From NCBI GenBank assembly GCA_963575745.1, contig CAUYUJ010001341.1:1-64000 (forward strand): DNA of 64,000 bases, read 5' to 3'. The translations under genes and the position numbers were made by a program. The number at the start of each line of letters is the position of its first letter. Position 1 is the first letter of the stretch. The DNA is from Prorocentrum cordatum (lineage: Eukaryota > Sar > Dinophyceae > Prorocentrales > Prorocentraceae). Below are positions 20,930 to 31,034 of this stretch, piece by piece. Below the pieces are notes generated by a model. The model did not search any database, was not told the DNA's origin, and worked only from the letters and a program-made list of their open reading frames with translations.

Positions 20930-21739
20930 GGCTGGCGCTCGCGCGCGCGGGCGAAGCCTCGCGCGCCGCATGGGAGGCCCGATCTCGGAACGCAGCGTAT
21001 AGAGAGAGCAGGATCTCCACCCTCAATTATAACCACCCCGACAAGCGAGACCATTCAGTACACGTACCCAGAGAAGGAATGGAGCAGGGCAGGGCCGTTT
21101 TTGGTAAACGCCCAAGGCCGTCAAATAAACGCCACTTGCAGTCGGACTCGATTGGACAGGACACGCGAGAGGACACAAGATCCTTCCGAGGGCCACATTG
21201 AAGCATGGGTTGCGAGACGCAGGACACAAAGGGTACCCTTGAGCTGGCAGGGTCGACCGACTAATCAAGGCCGACTGTATGCGCACCCAGAAAAAGAATC
21301 GAACAGGGTAGAACCGTTTGGTAAACGCCCAGGGCCGGGTGGTTTTCCTCCCTTGCATCAGCGCCCCTCTAACGGGGACTCCACTAACGGGTACTTTGGC
21401 CAGTGTCCCTGCGAACCTAACCCTCCCCGATGTGGGCAACGCTGCAATGCCAGGAAGGGACCCTAAAATGGCAACTTCCGGCAAATCTCCAAAATACCCG
21501 TTTGTGAGTACCCGGTACGGTGCCGCTGAGTGCACGTATCGCGCCAGGGCGGGCTCGCGGCGCCGATCCGCCTCCGCGCGCGCCTGGCAAGCGCTCGAAC
21601 GCACGCGGGAGGACTCCCCGCTTGGCGTCGGCAGCTCTCTCGGCCAACGCTGCTCGCGCCGCTGTCGGCGCGCAGCGCCGACCGCGGGGTGGCGCCTGGC
21701 TCCGCGGCTGGTGACCGAATGCGCGCGGGAACCCCTCTG
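20930..21739. other. Non-repetitive GC-rich stretch with a partial duplication
   Basis: No gene recognised. Around 21065-21140 and 21278-21345 lie two related pieces sharing ACCCAGA.AA.GAAT, GGTAAACGCCCA.GGCCG. The same TAAACGCCCAGGGCCG recurs near 29985. Frames of 60-190 residues here have no domain character. Confidence 0.6.
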
Positions 21740-21744
21740 GTTGC

Positions 21745-21822
21745 ATCGCGTCCTCCTCCTCCTCTTCCTCCTCCTCCTCCTCCTCCTCCTCCTCCTCCTC
21801 CTCCTCCTCCTCCTCCTCCCCC
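21745..21822 (-). repeat. (CCT)n tract
   Basis: About 25 CCT triplets, opposite in strand polarity to the large GGA tract 190 bp downstream. Confidence 0.95.
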
Positions 21823-22010
21823 AAACGACATCTGTCGCACCGCAGCCACCACGCGGGGTGGGGCGGGCTGCAAGGGCACGCGTCCGCTGCAGCCGCGCTG
21901 TTCGCGCTGGAGTCGGCGCGCGGCGCCGAGCAACATTTCCGCGCCACACGCGTTATGGCGCCCGCGCGCGCAGGGGACGACCCGCGCGTCGCATGGTCGG
22001 CTGGACCCTG

Positions 22011-22372
22011 GAGCAGGAGGAGGAGGAGGAGGAGGAGGAGGAGGAGGAGGAGGAGGAGGAGGAGGAGGAGGAGGAGGAGGAGGAGGAGGAGGAGGAGGAG
22101 GAGGAGGAGGAGGAGGAGGAGGGAGGAGGAGGAGGAGGAGGAGGAGGAGGAGGAGGAGGAGGAGGAGGGGGGGGAGGAGGAGGAGGAGGAGGGGGGAGGA
22201 GGAGGAGGAGGAGGAGGAGGAGGAGGAGGAGGAGGAGGAGGAGGAGGAGGAGAGGAGGAGGAGGAGGAGGAGGAGGAGGAGGAGGAGGAGGAGGAGGAGG
22301 AGGAGGAGGAGGAGGGGAGGAGGAGGAGGAGGAGCGGAGGAGAGAGGAGGAGGAGGAGGAGGAGGAGGAGGA
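22011..22372 (+). repeat. Large (GGA)n homopurine tract (360 bp)
   Basis: Essentially pure purine for about 360 bases, with occasional GGGG interruptions. With the CCT run at 21745 it forms an inverted pair. From 22373 to 23014 the sequence is GC-rich with GGGCGCGCCA-type repetition and no recognisable gene. Confidence 0.95.
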
Positions 22373-23014
22373 TACATTGCGCTGGGACCGACGCGCGGCG
22401 ACAGTCCCACGTCTCGCGCCGAGGCCGGTGCGCGAAACGACGGCAGCTGCAGTCGCCACGCCAGCGCCGCACGAGGCGAGCGGAGGGGGGGGGCTGCATG
22501 GTAAGAAGTCGGCAGGAGGGCGCCGCGTCCGAGTGGAGCGCACGCAGCGCTCTCGGGGCACGCCAGGGAGCGCCGCGTGCGAGACGCGGGCACGCACAGT
22601 GCCGCCCTCGGGGCGCGCCAGAAGGCGTGCATGCACGAGAGACCGCGCGGCGCGCCAGGGTGCGCCGCGTGCGAGCGGGCACGCGCGAGGGCGCCCTCAG
22701 GGCGCGCCAATGACTGCCGGCTGCGAGCGAACGCGCGTGAGGGCGCCCTCGGGGCGCGCCACAGTGCGCCGCGTGCTGCCGGGCGCGCACGGAAGTGCCA
22801 TCCACCCTTTCATGGCGCGAGCGAGACGGAGAGGGAGGCCTTAGAACCGTGCTACGCACAAGGGGAGGAAGGAGGTGCCGCCCGCCTTCGGCACCGCTTG
22901 GAGGCGGGCGAGCAGAAGCTCTCGCCCGCCGACGTGGTGCATCTGGCATTCCGCTGAACGCTGCGACCCACAGTCGCTCGCTGCCTGACGATTGTCGGGG
23001 CCGGCGCTCACACT

Positions 23015-23088
23015 GGAGAGAGGGAGAGAGAGAGAGAGAGAGAGAAAAAAAAAATCATAAAAGAAAACAAAAGAAAGATAATGAGAGA

Positions 23089-23129
<41 letters not shown>

Positions 23130-23165
23130 AAAGAGGGAGCAAGAGAGAAAGAGAGAGAGAGATGA
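23015..23165 (+). repeat. (GA)n blocks
   Basis: Two GA-dinucleotide blocks with an A-rich middle, immediately 3' of the exon-like island on the minus strand. Confidence 0.95.
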
Positions 23166-23195
23166 AACAATTTAGAGATAAGAAGTCTGGTGCAC

Positions 23196-23405
23196 AATCC
23201 GGAACAAGGAACGAACAAGACTTAGGGCCGACGACAAAGACCCATCTAATGGAGTCCACTATGCCCGTCAACGGGGACCTACGGCACCAAAGAAACTCGC
23301 TGCTGGGACCAATCAGCTCCACCTCCTCTGGCAGGCCCAGACCTTGTTTCTTGAAGGCGAGCATTCCTGCTGAAGGCAAAGCTTGCTTGCTCACTGAAGA
23401 CATTG
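23196..23405 (-). CDS. Exon-like island, unknown protein
   Basis: The minus-strand frame reads as protein-like sequence (SAGMLAFKKQGLGLPEEVE, then LWCRRSPLTGIVDSIRWVF). The suggested acceptor is GGCAG|CA at 23405 and the donor GGATT|GTGCAC at 23196, which would make a 210-nt exon between two phase-1 introns. The plus-strand frame over the same bases is also open, so the strand is not certain. No family recognised. Confidence 0.35.
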
Positions 23406-24340
23406 CTGCCTTCAAAACATGTTTTCAACAAAGCAAGCCTCCAATCTTAAAATGTGCGCCTTCAATCTGCAACTCCAGAACGCTTGCTTCCGACAAGTCT
23501 CACCCGGCACAGCACCTATATCTGCTTACGGCTGGTGTCGCAAAGATGGCGTGCAACAGCGATCCCCGACAGAACACGCCATCCCCAAACATGGAACATT
23601 TGAGCGTGAACTTCCGTGTCGAGCGTGTTTTGTCGGACGCATGTGGGGGGGGGATAGCGGGCAGATCGGGTCGGGGATAGCGCGGCACGCCATCTCCTCC
23701 GTGCGCGCGACCCCCCTAATTGCGCATGTGGGGGATAGCGTGCAAAACACGGGCCAACGGCACCACGTCCTAAGCAGTCCTTGCGTTGCCAACCGTATCC
23801 TCCTCCTCCTCCTCCTTCCTCACGCTGTGGCCCCTACTTTGTCACGACATTCGGCACTTTGGTTGGAGACTATTTTTTTGAATCGGCGATAACCCGGAAT
23901 ATCTAGGGGGGGGGGAGGAGGGGGCCAGCCGATAACCTAATCCTCGCGCTGTGGGCAGCCCTGCATATGCCCGCACCCCCCCTCCCGCGGACCTGCACAA
24001 CCAGCAAGGTTAGGCTATCCTGGGGGGGGGGAGGGGGGGGGGGCAAGCCCGATAGCCCAGGCTATCGCCCGACCCTATAAAAAACAGTCTCTTGCCGTGC
24101 TTGAGGGGAAGCCCTCTCCTTCGCTGCAAGATCCACCTCTCGCTCGCGAGCGTCGGAGGGGAAGCCCCGACGACCCGCCCACGACGCGAGGCAGGGAGCG
24201 CGACGGACGGCCTCCGTCGGGAACACGAGGGGGAACATGCCCGCCAGGCAGCCTGGCCACGGCTGGGGCAGAGAAGGGCAGAAGCGCGAGACGCGCGCAC
24301 AAAAGCATGGTGCCTGCAGCAGGAGCTCGACCACGAGAGA
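23406..24340. other. No gene recognised
   Basis: Short GGGGGATAGCG repetition (23645-23740), a CCT run near 23795, and a G-rich patch (24023-24042) with GGCTATCG inverted motifs at 24045-24068. Frames are open on both strands without domain character. Confidence 0.5.
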
Positions 24341-24500
24341 CCTTCCACGGGGAACCCAATCCCGAGACCCCAGGGCGTCCATTCACTTGTGTTGCGGGAG
24401 CGTCGCGATGTCCACGGCAGAACCATCGAGACCCAAGGAAACCGGGGCATCCTGGAGGCAAGAAGGGTGGGTGCTTCTTGGCATGGGTTTCCACTGTACA
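24341..24500 (+). repeat. Dispersed ~160-bp repeat, copy 1 (other copy 33566-33735)
   Basis: Shares GACCCCAGG, GGGGCGTCGCG-like, ATCGA.CCCAAG.AACC, GGCA.CCTGGA.GCAA and TTCTTGGCA.GGTTTCC with 33566-33735, in order. Confidence 0.7.
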
Positions 24501-24867
24501 AGCTGTTCTCGGGGACGATGCTCGGCGCCCTGCAAAGAACCATCTAGCCACGGGAGGAAGGGCATCAAGAAATTTCATGTTTTCCGTCCTGGGGTCTTGA
24601 AGGCGGAAGTCCTCGCCAGGCTGATTCTCCTGTGACCCTGCTGCTGTGGACTGCGCGGTGCTCAGACGGGGGGTCCCCTTTCCTCGCCAAGGCGAATAAC
24701 AAAAGACGACGAACGCGCACGCGGGAGGCCAGGGCCAGCGGGGCACAACGGGCGGGCGGAAGGGGGAAGAGGCTCATGAAACCATGGGGCAGGAGGTGAA
24801 GGAGAAAGACAAGGAGAAGAGAACGCAGAAACAATGTCACATTTAACCGGGACCGCGCCACTTGCAG

Positions 24868-25089
24868 ACGCCTGCTCATGCACGCGTTGCAGCACTCATC
24901 GAGAACATGGGCGCTACTGTGGAACGCGACGCAGCCACGCTCGACTGCAACATAGCTGCCTGTGTCAATGTCGAGAGGTTTGCAGAATCACATCGGAAGC
25001 CAATTTTTGGAAACGAAGCAATACTTCTAGAACACGGTTCTGATACAGCACAAGAACTGCCGACACATTTACTGTTTATTGCAAGTTGA
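24868..25089 (+). CDS. Possible 3'-terminal exon, plus strand
   Basis: The frame runs from an acceptor-like TTGCAG|ACG at 24868 to a TGA at 25087-25089, 74 codons including the stop. The composition is protein-like (ALIENMGATVERDAATLDC; HRKPIFGNEAILLEHGSD). No upstream exon is recognised. The stop overlaps by 14 bp with the stop of the minus-strand island, so the two would be tail-to-tail. Function unknown. Confidence 0.35.
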   Translation, partial: TPAHARVAALIENMGATVERDAATLDCNIAACVNVERFAESHRKPIFGNEAILLEHGSDTAQELPTHLLFIAS

Positions 25090-25481
25090 TGGCCGCTATT
25101 GGATTTACGTACCGCTCCAGATCTACGACTCGCCCAAAGGGAGATGGCGTGTTGAGCTCATCAGTTGCGCCGAAGGGTAAGGAAGCAACTCCTTGGAGGT
25201 CTTCGCAAGAGAGGCCCAGGGCGATGAACGCCGATAAAATGGCAATAGAACCGTATTTGCCCTGATTGTGCCAGGGATGGTGCAGTATCAAACGGGATTC
25301 AGCTGATTTTCGCCCACGGATATACCAGCGGCGGGATGAAGTGAACCTCCCAGGAGCTGCACCCTTGAAGTTGGGCTCATCACTTGTGCTGTCAGGCGCT
25401 GGCCTTGTGAACAGCGTCCCACTTGTTGCAAATGAATATGTGCTGGCTGCTACGGGTGGGCGATATGCAAGGTACTGTCCA
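25076..25481 (-). CDS. Possible 3'-terminal exon, minus strand
   Basis: The frame runs from an acceptor-like GCGGCAG|T at 25481, preceded by a GT-rich tract, to a TAA at 25078-25076, 135 codons including the stop. It contains a hydrophobic stretch (SIAILSAFIALGL) and a polar N-terminal part. It is one of the better exon candidates. It may be the end of the long-intron gene suggested by islands further right. No domain recognised. Confidence 0.45.
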
Positions 25482-25494
25482 CTGCCGCGCTTCG

Positions 25495-26155
25495 GGTTCC
25501 ACACACACACACACAAACGCGCGTAGGGTTCCCCACGCACCAGAATCCCTAGTGCACGTAGGTTTCAACAGAACGCACACTGGGCTCCAATAGAAGAGTC
25601 CCAGCACACACCCACCCACACACACACACACTTTCCGTCGGCGGCGAGGCATGAGTTGGCTGCACCAGCGAAGGAGCCAGACGGGGGCGCCGAAGAGCGA
25701 AGTGGCCAGCGTGCAAGAGTCGAAAAAGGGAAGGCGGGCGGCCGCGGGGGGAGGAGAAGAGGCCACTCAGGGGCGGACGAGCCTGCACCCACATCCCACA
25801 CACACGTAAGGCTCCACAAATGGGCTTCCGCACGTGAAGGTTCCACGCAGGGGGGGGGCCCACTCAGAGGGCTCAGCACACACAGGGTCCTTCACACACT
25901 TCTGGGGCGTCGCGGCCACGAACGCGGCGGAGGGGCGTAGAACATCGGGCGAGGAAACGCGCTCGGCCGGCCCAAATCACGCGCCGTGGGGACACAGGAT
26001 CCGCACACACGGGGGGCCCCGCGGCACACACACTCACACACTTGTCCTCAAGCGACCGGCCGACGTTACCATGGCACGTCCGCACACTTTTTCTTAATAC
26101 ACATATAGCTATCTATATATATATATATATATGTATATGTGTGTGCGTGTGTCTA
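25495..26155 (+). repeat. Interspersed (CA)n blocks and a (TA)n(TG)n run
   Basis: CA runs at about 25500-25516, 25590-25632, 25797-25805 and 26024-26040 are separated by CGC-rich spacers, then TATATATATATATGTATATGTGTG at 26113-26150. No gene recognised between them. Confidence 0.85.
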
Positions 26156-26224
26156 AATATGCACATGTGTATATACATGTCAGCCATGCTACCAAACGCG
26201 GACCCAAAACTTTCTAGCAATATA

Positions 26225-26450
26225 TGTGGCTAAATCTGATGGTGCAAACTATGTGGGGCAACCTAGGTGGTACAATATGTTTGTGCTCTCTAGGTTGTGG
26301 AGTGCAGGTTGTGTGACTTCTATGGAGCAAACAATGTTGAACAACCTTTGTGGTGCACACAATGAAGTGCTATGTGGTGCCGGGCGATCTGGGTAGTGGA
26401 GTATATGTGATCAAATCTATGTTGTGTACTCAAGGTGCGCAATCCACTTG
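26225..26450 (+). repeat. Degenerate TGTGCAAYCTATGTTG minisatellite, part 1
   Basis: Loosely repeated 13- and 26-bp units such as GGTGCAAACTATGTGG and GTTGTGGAGTGCAGG. The same family resumes at 26860. Confidence 0.75.
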
Positions 26451-26689
26451 AAATCCGCCGACCCTGTCGGCGTGTGTGAGGGGCTTTTCCGTTCGAGACG
26501 TCATCCCCGGTGTTCGTTGGTCGTCGTCTCTGTCGTCCCCCTTCCTTGCGCCTCCCTTTCCGTGGGCCCGTCGCCACTCCCGTCCTCTTTCCCAGCAGGG
26601 GCCCCTGCTCAAGCGCGCCAGCCCAAATGAACTTCAGCAACGTCGTATTTGAGTCGAAGGGAAGCCCCTTCCCTTTGATCCCTCCCCCG

Positions 26690-26762
26690 CCGGGAGGGGG
26701 GGGGGGGTAGCGGGGGGGTCCTGGGGGGGGGTCCCGGGGGGGGTCCCGGGGGGGGGGCGCCA
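26690..26762 (+). repeat. G-run cluster (potential G-quadruplexes)
   Basis: At least five runs of 7-11 G separated by TAGC, TCCT or TCCC. Several four-run sets could form G-quadruplexes. Confidence 0.85.
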
Positions 26763-26859
26763 CTCAGATACGACGCCCCCCCCGCCACATACGAGAACGC
26801 ATGGGTCGCCCTCCAGGGTCGGCGGCACCGGCCGTAAGGCCTTCGCAATATGTGCTGCG

Positions 26860-27195
26860 CGATGTAGATGGTGCAATCAATTTGGTACAACTGACGCTCT
26901 GCAATCGATTTGGTGTAACCTAGGTGGTGCAATGTGTGATGTGTTGCACTATATGTTGTGCAACCTACGATGTGCAGTATAGGTTGTGTAATCTTCGTTG
27001 TGCAGTCTACGTTGTACAATATAGTTTGTGCTTTCTATGTGGTGCAGTCGATATGTTACACTCTATGCTGTGCAATGTACAAGGTAGAGCGTTTGCGGTG
27101 TTAATCAGTGCAATGCAACATGTGTTGTGCAATGCATGCGAAACAATATGCGTACTGCAATCTATGCGGTGCAATCTATGTTGTGCAATCCCGGG
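26860..27195 (+). repeat. Degenerate TGTGCAAYCTATGTTG minisatellite, part 2
   Basis: Some 13-26-bp units containing TGTGCAATCTATGTTGTGCA-like sequence, continuing from the first block. Confidence 0.85.
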
Positions 27196-27224
27196 CGGTG
27201 GCAGGACGGCGACGGGGCGGCGAC

Positions 27225-27480
27225 GGCGACAACATCATCAACATCATCAGCATCAGTATGATAATCACCGCAACCATCATCGGCATCATCATGGAATCAT
27301 GATCATCATCGTCACCATCATCCTCACCACCATCATCAGCAACATCATCATTATCACCATCCTCATCATTATCATCATCAGCATCAGCATCATCCTCCTC
27401 ATCATCATCATCGTCGTCGTCTGAATCATCGTCATCATCAGCAACATCAACATCAACATCAACATCAACATCAACATCAG

Positions 27481-27520
<40 letters not shown>

Positions 27521-27560
27521 GTCATCATCATACCTATCTTCATCCCCATCATCCTCATAC
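27225..27560 (+). repeat. (CAT)n / (ATC)n tract
   Basis: Over 300 bp of CAT triplets with CACCATCATC and ATCAACATCAAC variants. The minus strand reads as poly-methionine in one frame, an artefact. Confidence 0.95.
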
Positions 27561-27639
27561 TCCTCTGCGTCCTCACCACGGCCTTTCTATGCCTGGGGAC
27601 ACGACATGTCACGCGTGACGGCCTCCCGCGCCCCCTCGA

Positions 27640-27870
27640 ACAATCGCCATCCAGAATGCTGGCCTGCCACGGTGGCGGGACTTGCCGCATGCAGCTGGAT
27701 AACTGCTTGGGGTCCACGCGCGGGACGCAAATCTTTGGAAAACGGGCACACGGGGCAACTGAGTGTAGGGCAAACTTCGCCTGATCATTCCGGGCGGCAC
27801 CTGATGGCGGGATGTCATGGGCGACGACCGCGGCAAACGCGCAATACACCAACCCCCCTCCCCGCACATG
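27640..27870 (-). CDS. Exon-like island, unknown protein
   Basis: The minus-strand frame is protein-like (FAAVVAHDIPPSGAARNDQ; CARFPKICVPRVDPKQLSS), ending before the CAT tract. The boundaries are approximate, with no decisive splice sites. Function unknown. Confidence 0.3.
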
Positions 27871-28078
27871 ACAAGTGAGCCCTGGATCTTGCCGAGATCC
27901 ACTTGGCGGGAACACAGAAGCGATACCGCAACGCTAAGACGCTAAGACAACATGACACCACACGCCATGGCAACAAAACACCTTGCGACACCGCGACACC
28001 ACGGACGCCAGTTCCCTGCCCCACGCCGCCATCACAATGAGAAACAGCATGACAGGTAGTGGCCGCAAAGACGCAAAC

Positions 28079-28284
28079 CAAAAGCTGACCAGACATGCAA
28101 CGATTCGGTATCATGAGACGTCTCCGAGACGAAGGTGCTGACCCACAGGCCATCGGCGCGAAGCAGTGCGCTGGTCACAGATGTTTCGGCTCGCAACCTT
28201 GCCAGAAAATTGAAAACGCAGAGACGGCCTAAGGTGATGCCGACGATCATCGCGGAATTCTTGACAATCCGCACAGGGAATTTC
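28079..28284 (-). CDS. Exon-like island with one membrane-type segment
   Basis: The suggested acceptor is GAG|GAAATTCC at 28284 and the donor TTTTG|GTTTGC at 28079. The frame encodes a hydrophobic segment (SAMIVGITLGRLCVFNFL) followed by a mixed polar stretch (VSTFVSETSHDTESLHVW). Orientation matches the other membrane-type islands at 34.8-49 kb. Function unknown. Confidence 0.35.
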
Positions 28285-28416
28285 CTCTCCTGGGCGTGGG
28301 TGATGCCATGACCTCCGCTCGGAACACGCGCCGCATCTGCAAATCAACGACACACCTAACAAGGTACCGCCTTCTCCTCGTCCGCCAAATCATCCACCGT
28401 TTCTCGTCGTCGCTCT

Positions 28417-28665
28417 CCTCCTCCTCCCACTCCTCCTCCTCCTCCTCCTCGTAAGCGTTTTCCCATTGGGCGTTTCGACATCGGGCGGAAGGGGCCCCTT
28501 CCGCCCAATGTCGAAACGCCCAATAAGAAAACGCTTACGAGGAGGAGGAGGAGGAGGAGGGAGGAGGAGGAGGAGGAGGAGAGGAGGAGGAGGAGGGAGG
28601 AGGGAGGAGGGAGGAGGGAGAGGGAGGAGGGAGGAGGAGGAGGAGAGGAGGAGTGGGGGGGGGGT
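28417..28665. repeat. Spacerless palindrome flanked by CCT/GGA arms
   Basis: The centre is between 28494 and 28495 (GGAAGGGG|CCCCTTCC). The arms 28451-28494 and 28495-28538 are complementary at 41 of 44 positions. The symmetry continues into CCT repeats on the left and GGA repeats on the right, giving a potential hairpin of more than 70 bp with no loop. Confidence 0.9.
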
Positions 28666-28849
28666 CTGGCTCAAGACCTCTGCTTACTTCGACAATTTAC
28701 AACCGTGCGTCCTATTGGGGAGACTCCACCAGCTCGAGACAGGCGCGCCAAGAACAGCCGAGATCCACTCCAGAGGGCGATGGGGAGGGGGGGGCGAGAA
28801 CCCGCGCCGATGGGTAAAGCATCGGATAAGAAAACTACGACCTCCTCCT

Positions 28850-28945
28850 CCCCCTCTTACTGCTCCTCTCACTCCTCCTCCTCCTCCTCCTCCTGCTCCT
28901 GCTCCTGCTCCTCCTCCTCCTCCTCCTCCTCCTCCTCCTCCCTTC
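28850..28945 (-). repeat. (CCT)n tract
   Basis: CCT triplets with TGCTCC interruptions, opposite in polarity to the GGA tract at 28540-28660. Confidence 0.95.
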
Positions 28946-28994
28946 CCCCGCGCTCCGCTTCCCGCCGAGGGGGGGAGGGTGACTGCGAGGATCA

Positions 28995-29260
28995 GGAGAG
29001 AAGGAAGGGAAGCCTTCTTGGGCCGTCTTGGGGTCGTGTTGGGCAGTCTTGCGGCGGTCTTGGAGGCCGTTTGGGCCATCTCGGAGCGTCGGTAAGCCGA
29101 AGAGACGAGTAGACCAAAAACATCGAAAAACCAAAGGATAATCAATGAGTTTGGCCTCTTGGGGCATTCTTGGGAGGCCTGTTGGAAGCCTCTTGGAGCG
29201 TCTTGGAGGCCTCTAGGGCTATCTTGGGCGGCGGCCCACGAGGAGGACCGCCCCCGCCTG
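28995..29260 (-). repeat. Decamer composite repeat in reverse orientation
   Basis: GCCTTCTTGGGCCGTCTTGG-type units surround a reversed copy of the conserved ~70-bp core (29083-29160: GAGCGTCGGTAAGCCGAAGA ... ATCAATGAG). It is the inverted counterpart of the elements at 38.5, 42.6, 43.4, 47.4, 48.2 and 49.6 kb. Confidence 0.85.
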
Positions 29261-29309
29261 GCAGTGCCCTATAACGCCACGAGCGCTGCCCGCGTGTGCT
29301 GGGCCTTCG

Positions 29310-29535
29310 TGGCCTGGGAGAGGAGGAGGAAGAGGAGGAGGACGACGACGACGACGAGGAGGAGACGGACGTGGAGGAGCAGGATAACGACCAGGAGGAG
29401 GAGGAGGGGGAAGAGGAGGAGGAGAACGACCAGGAGGAGGAGCAGGAGGAGGAGGGGCAGGAGGAGGGGCAGGAGCAGGAGGAGGAGGAGGAGGAGGAGG
29501 AGGAGGAGGAGGAGGAGGAGGAGGGGGAGGAGGAT
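29310..29535 (+). repeat. (GGA)n / GGAGCA tract
   Basis: An imperfect GGA tract with GACGACGACG and GGAGCAGGA inserts. The 155 bp after it, to ~29690, are GGGCGGGC-rich. Confidence 0.9.
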
Positions 29536-29802
29536 CGGGGGACGGGCGGGTCCTCACGGGTGGGCAGGCGGACCCTGACGGGAAGGCGGGTGGGCGGGCG
29601 GACACCATGTAGCGGGCGTGCCGCTCGGAAGGGGCGGGCCGTGACGAGCGGGGTCTGGGCACCGAGGCAAGGAGTGTGGGCTCTGCCGCAAGTGAGGGGG
29701 ACGGACAGGGGGGGGGGGGGCAGCTCAAGGGGGTGGGCACAGGAGGGCAGAAAAATCGCCTCCTAAACGCACCGCAGGAAGGAACCGAACAGGCCAGGGC
29801 TG

Positions 29803-29975
29803 CTTAGTTCGGCGGTGGACAAACCTCTCTTAAGTAGACCTCCCCTGAATGAAAAAGGTCTGGGACCGAAACCAACGGACCTGGACCCGCAAAAATGACG
29901 GCCGCGACGCCCTCTCGCGAACCGAAAACGGCCAATTCCTCAATCGACGTGTCAGGGTAGGAGGTCTGTCTATCC
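29803..29975 (+). repeat. Dispersed ~155-bp repeat, copy 2 of 3
   Basis: Close to 61124-61278, sharing GACAAACCTC.CTT.AGTAG, TGGGACCGAAACC, AATGACGGCCGCGACG and CAATTCCT. It is followed by TAAACGCCCAGGGCCG-type sequence (29985-30015) as at 21.1-21.3 kb. Confidence 0.9.
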
Positions 29976-30460
29976 CCGATTAGTAGACGCCCAGGGCCGT
30001 TCAGTAAACGCCAACTGTCGAGGACTGGGTGGATTTTCCTCCCGTAAGGGGAGCAGGCAACGGCAGAAACATAACAACTCGGAGGCCCGCCCGGAGTTCT
30101 CGGGTCGGCGCTGGGCCCCTGGGGGGCGCCTCCGGCGCAGCCCCTGGCGCGCCGAACCGAGGAATCCGCGCGGGCCTCCGAGTTTTTCATGCTCCGGTCC
30201 TTGCAGGGGGGTGGGGGGGCACCTCAGGGATCCTCCCATACCATCTTGTCGGCTCTTGCGAACCGACGCAGATCGACGCTCATCGACGCTGAATCGGCGC
30301 TATGTCATCGACTTCCAGGCGCTAGCCGACGCTAGTCGTCGCTGACAACGGAATGAAAATGGTAGACCTGGCATACATGATTTGTGACCGAAGATACGTC
30401 GATCTTATAAGCCCCAAGATGCCACCACGAGGCCCCGAGAGGCCCTTCATTGCTGAATGG

Positions 30461-30594
30461 GGCCCTGGGGCACACAAATAAATACACACAAGTAAAACGA
30501 TCCCCCATATTTTCCGATAGTTCTGAGTTTTTGTCCCATATATTCTGGGGAATCGCCGAATAATTGTGTTTGCGTGTTTCTTTCCCTCGTGAAG
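30461..30594 (+). repeat. Dispersed ~150-bp repeat with ACACAAATAAATAC start, copy 2 of 4
   Basis: Shares GGGGCCCTGGGGCACACAAA, CCCCATATTTTCC and TAATTGTGTTTGCGTGTTTC with the other copies. Here an internal ~20 bp is deleted. Confidence 0.9.
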
Positions 30595-30740
30595 TGGGGG
30601 GGGGAGCTCAAGGGGGGGGGGCGCGGGTGAAACGTCGACCCTGAGGGCCCCAAGATGCCACCACGATGCCCCTAGGGGGGGGCCCCTTCGCAAGAAGTTC
30701 ACGCCCCTTGGGCAACCGTCCAAGATGAAGGGGCCAACAA

Positions 30741-30935
30741 CCACACAAATTGCCCTGTGACGTACCCAACCCATTTGTATCAATGGAAACGAGGAGTTGG
30801 CCGAAACTTGCATGGACAATCAATTTGATGTGTAAGCTACTTGGGACACGCGCCTATGGCATGATGCGCAGGAGAACCATACAAGAACGAGGGGCGACAG
30901 CTACAGGCTCGAAGAGGACTTGGGGAGTCGGGAAC
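30741..30935 (+). repeat. Dispersed ~200-bp repeat, copy 1 (other copy 44522-44735)
   Basis: Shares CCCTG.GACGTACCCAACCCA, GAGGAGT, GTGTAAGCTAC.TGGGA and GAACGAGG in order with 44522-44735. Confidence 0.8.
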
Positions 30936-31034
30936 GCAGAGCAGGAGATACACGTGCGGGAAGCCGAACCATCAGCACGGCAGCAGCAGAGGGAAGGTGA
31001 CTGCAGGAGGAGAAGAAGGACGAAAGCGGCGTCG

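Noticed and set aside
21318-22949. Frames of about 500 codons through the GGA tract
   Set aside because: They encode homopolymer E, G, R, S, L or P strings, which is an artefact of the triplet repeat.
24092-24600. 150-170-codon plus-strand frames
   Set aside because: All three plus frames are open in GC-rich sequence, and part of it is a dispersed repeat shared with 33.6 kb.
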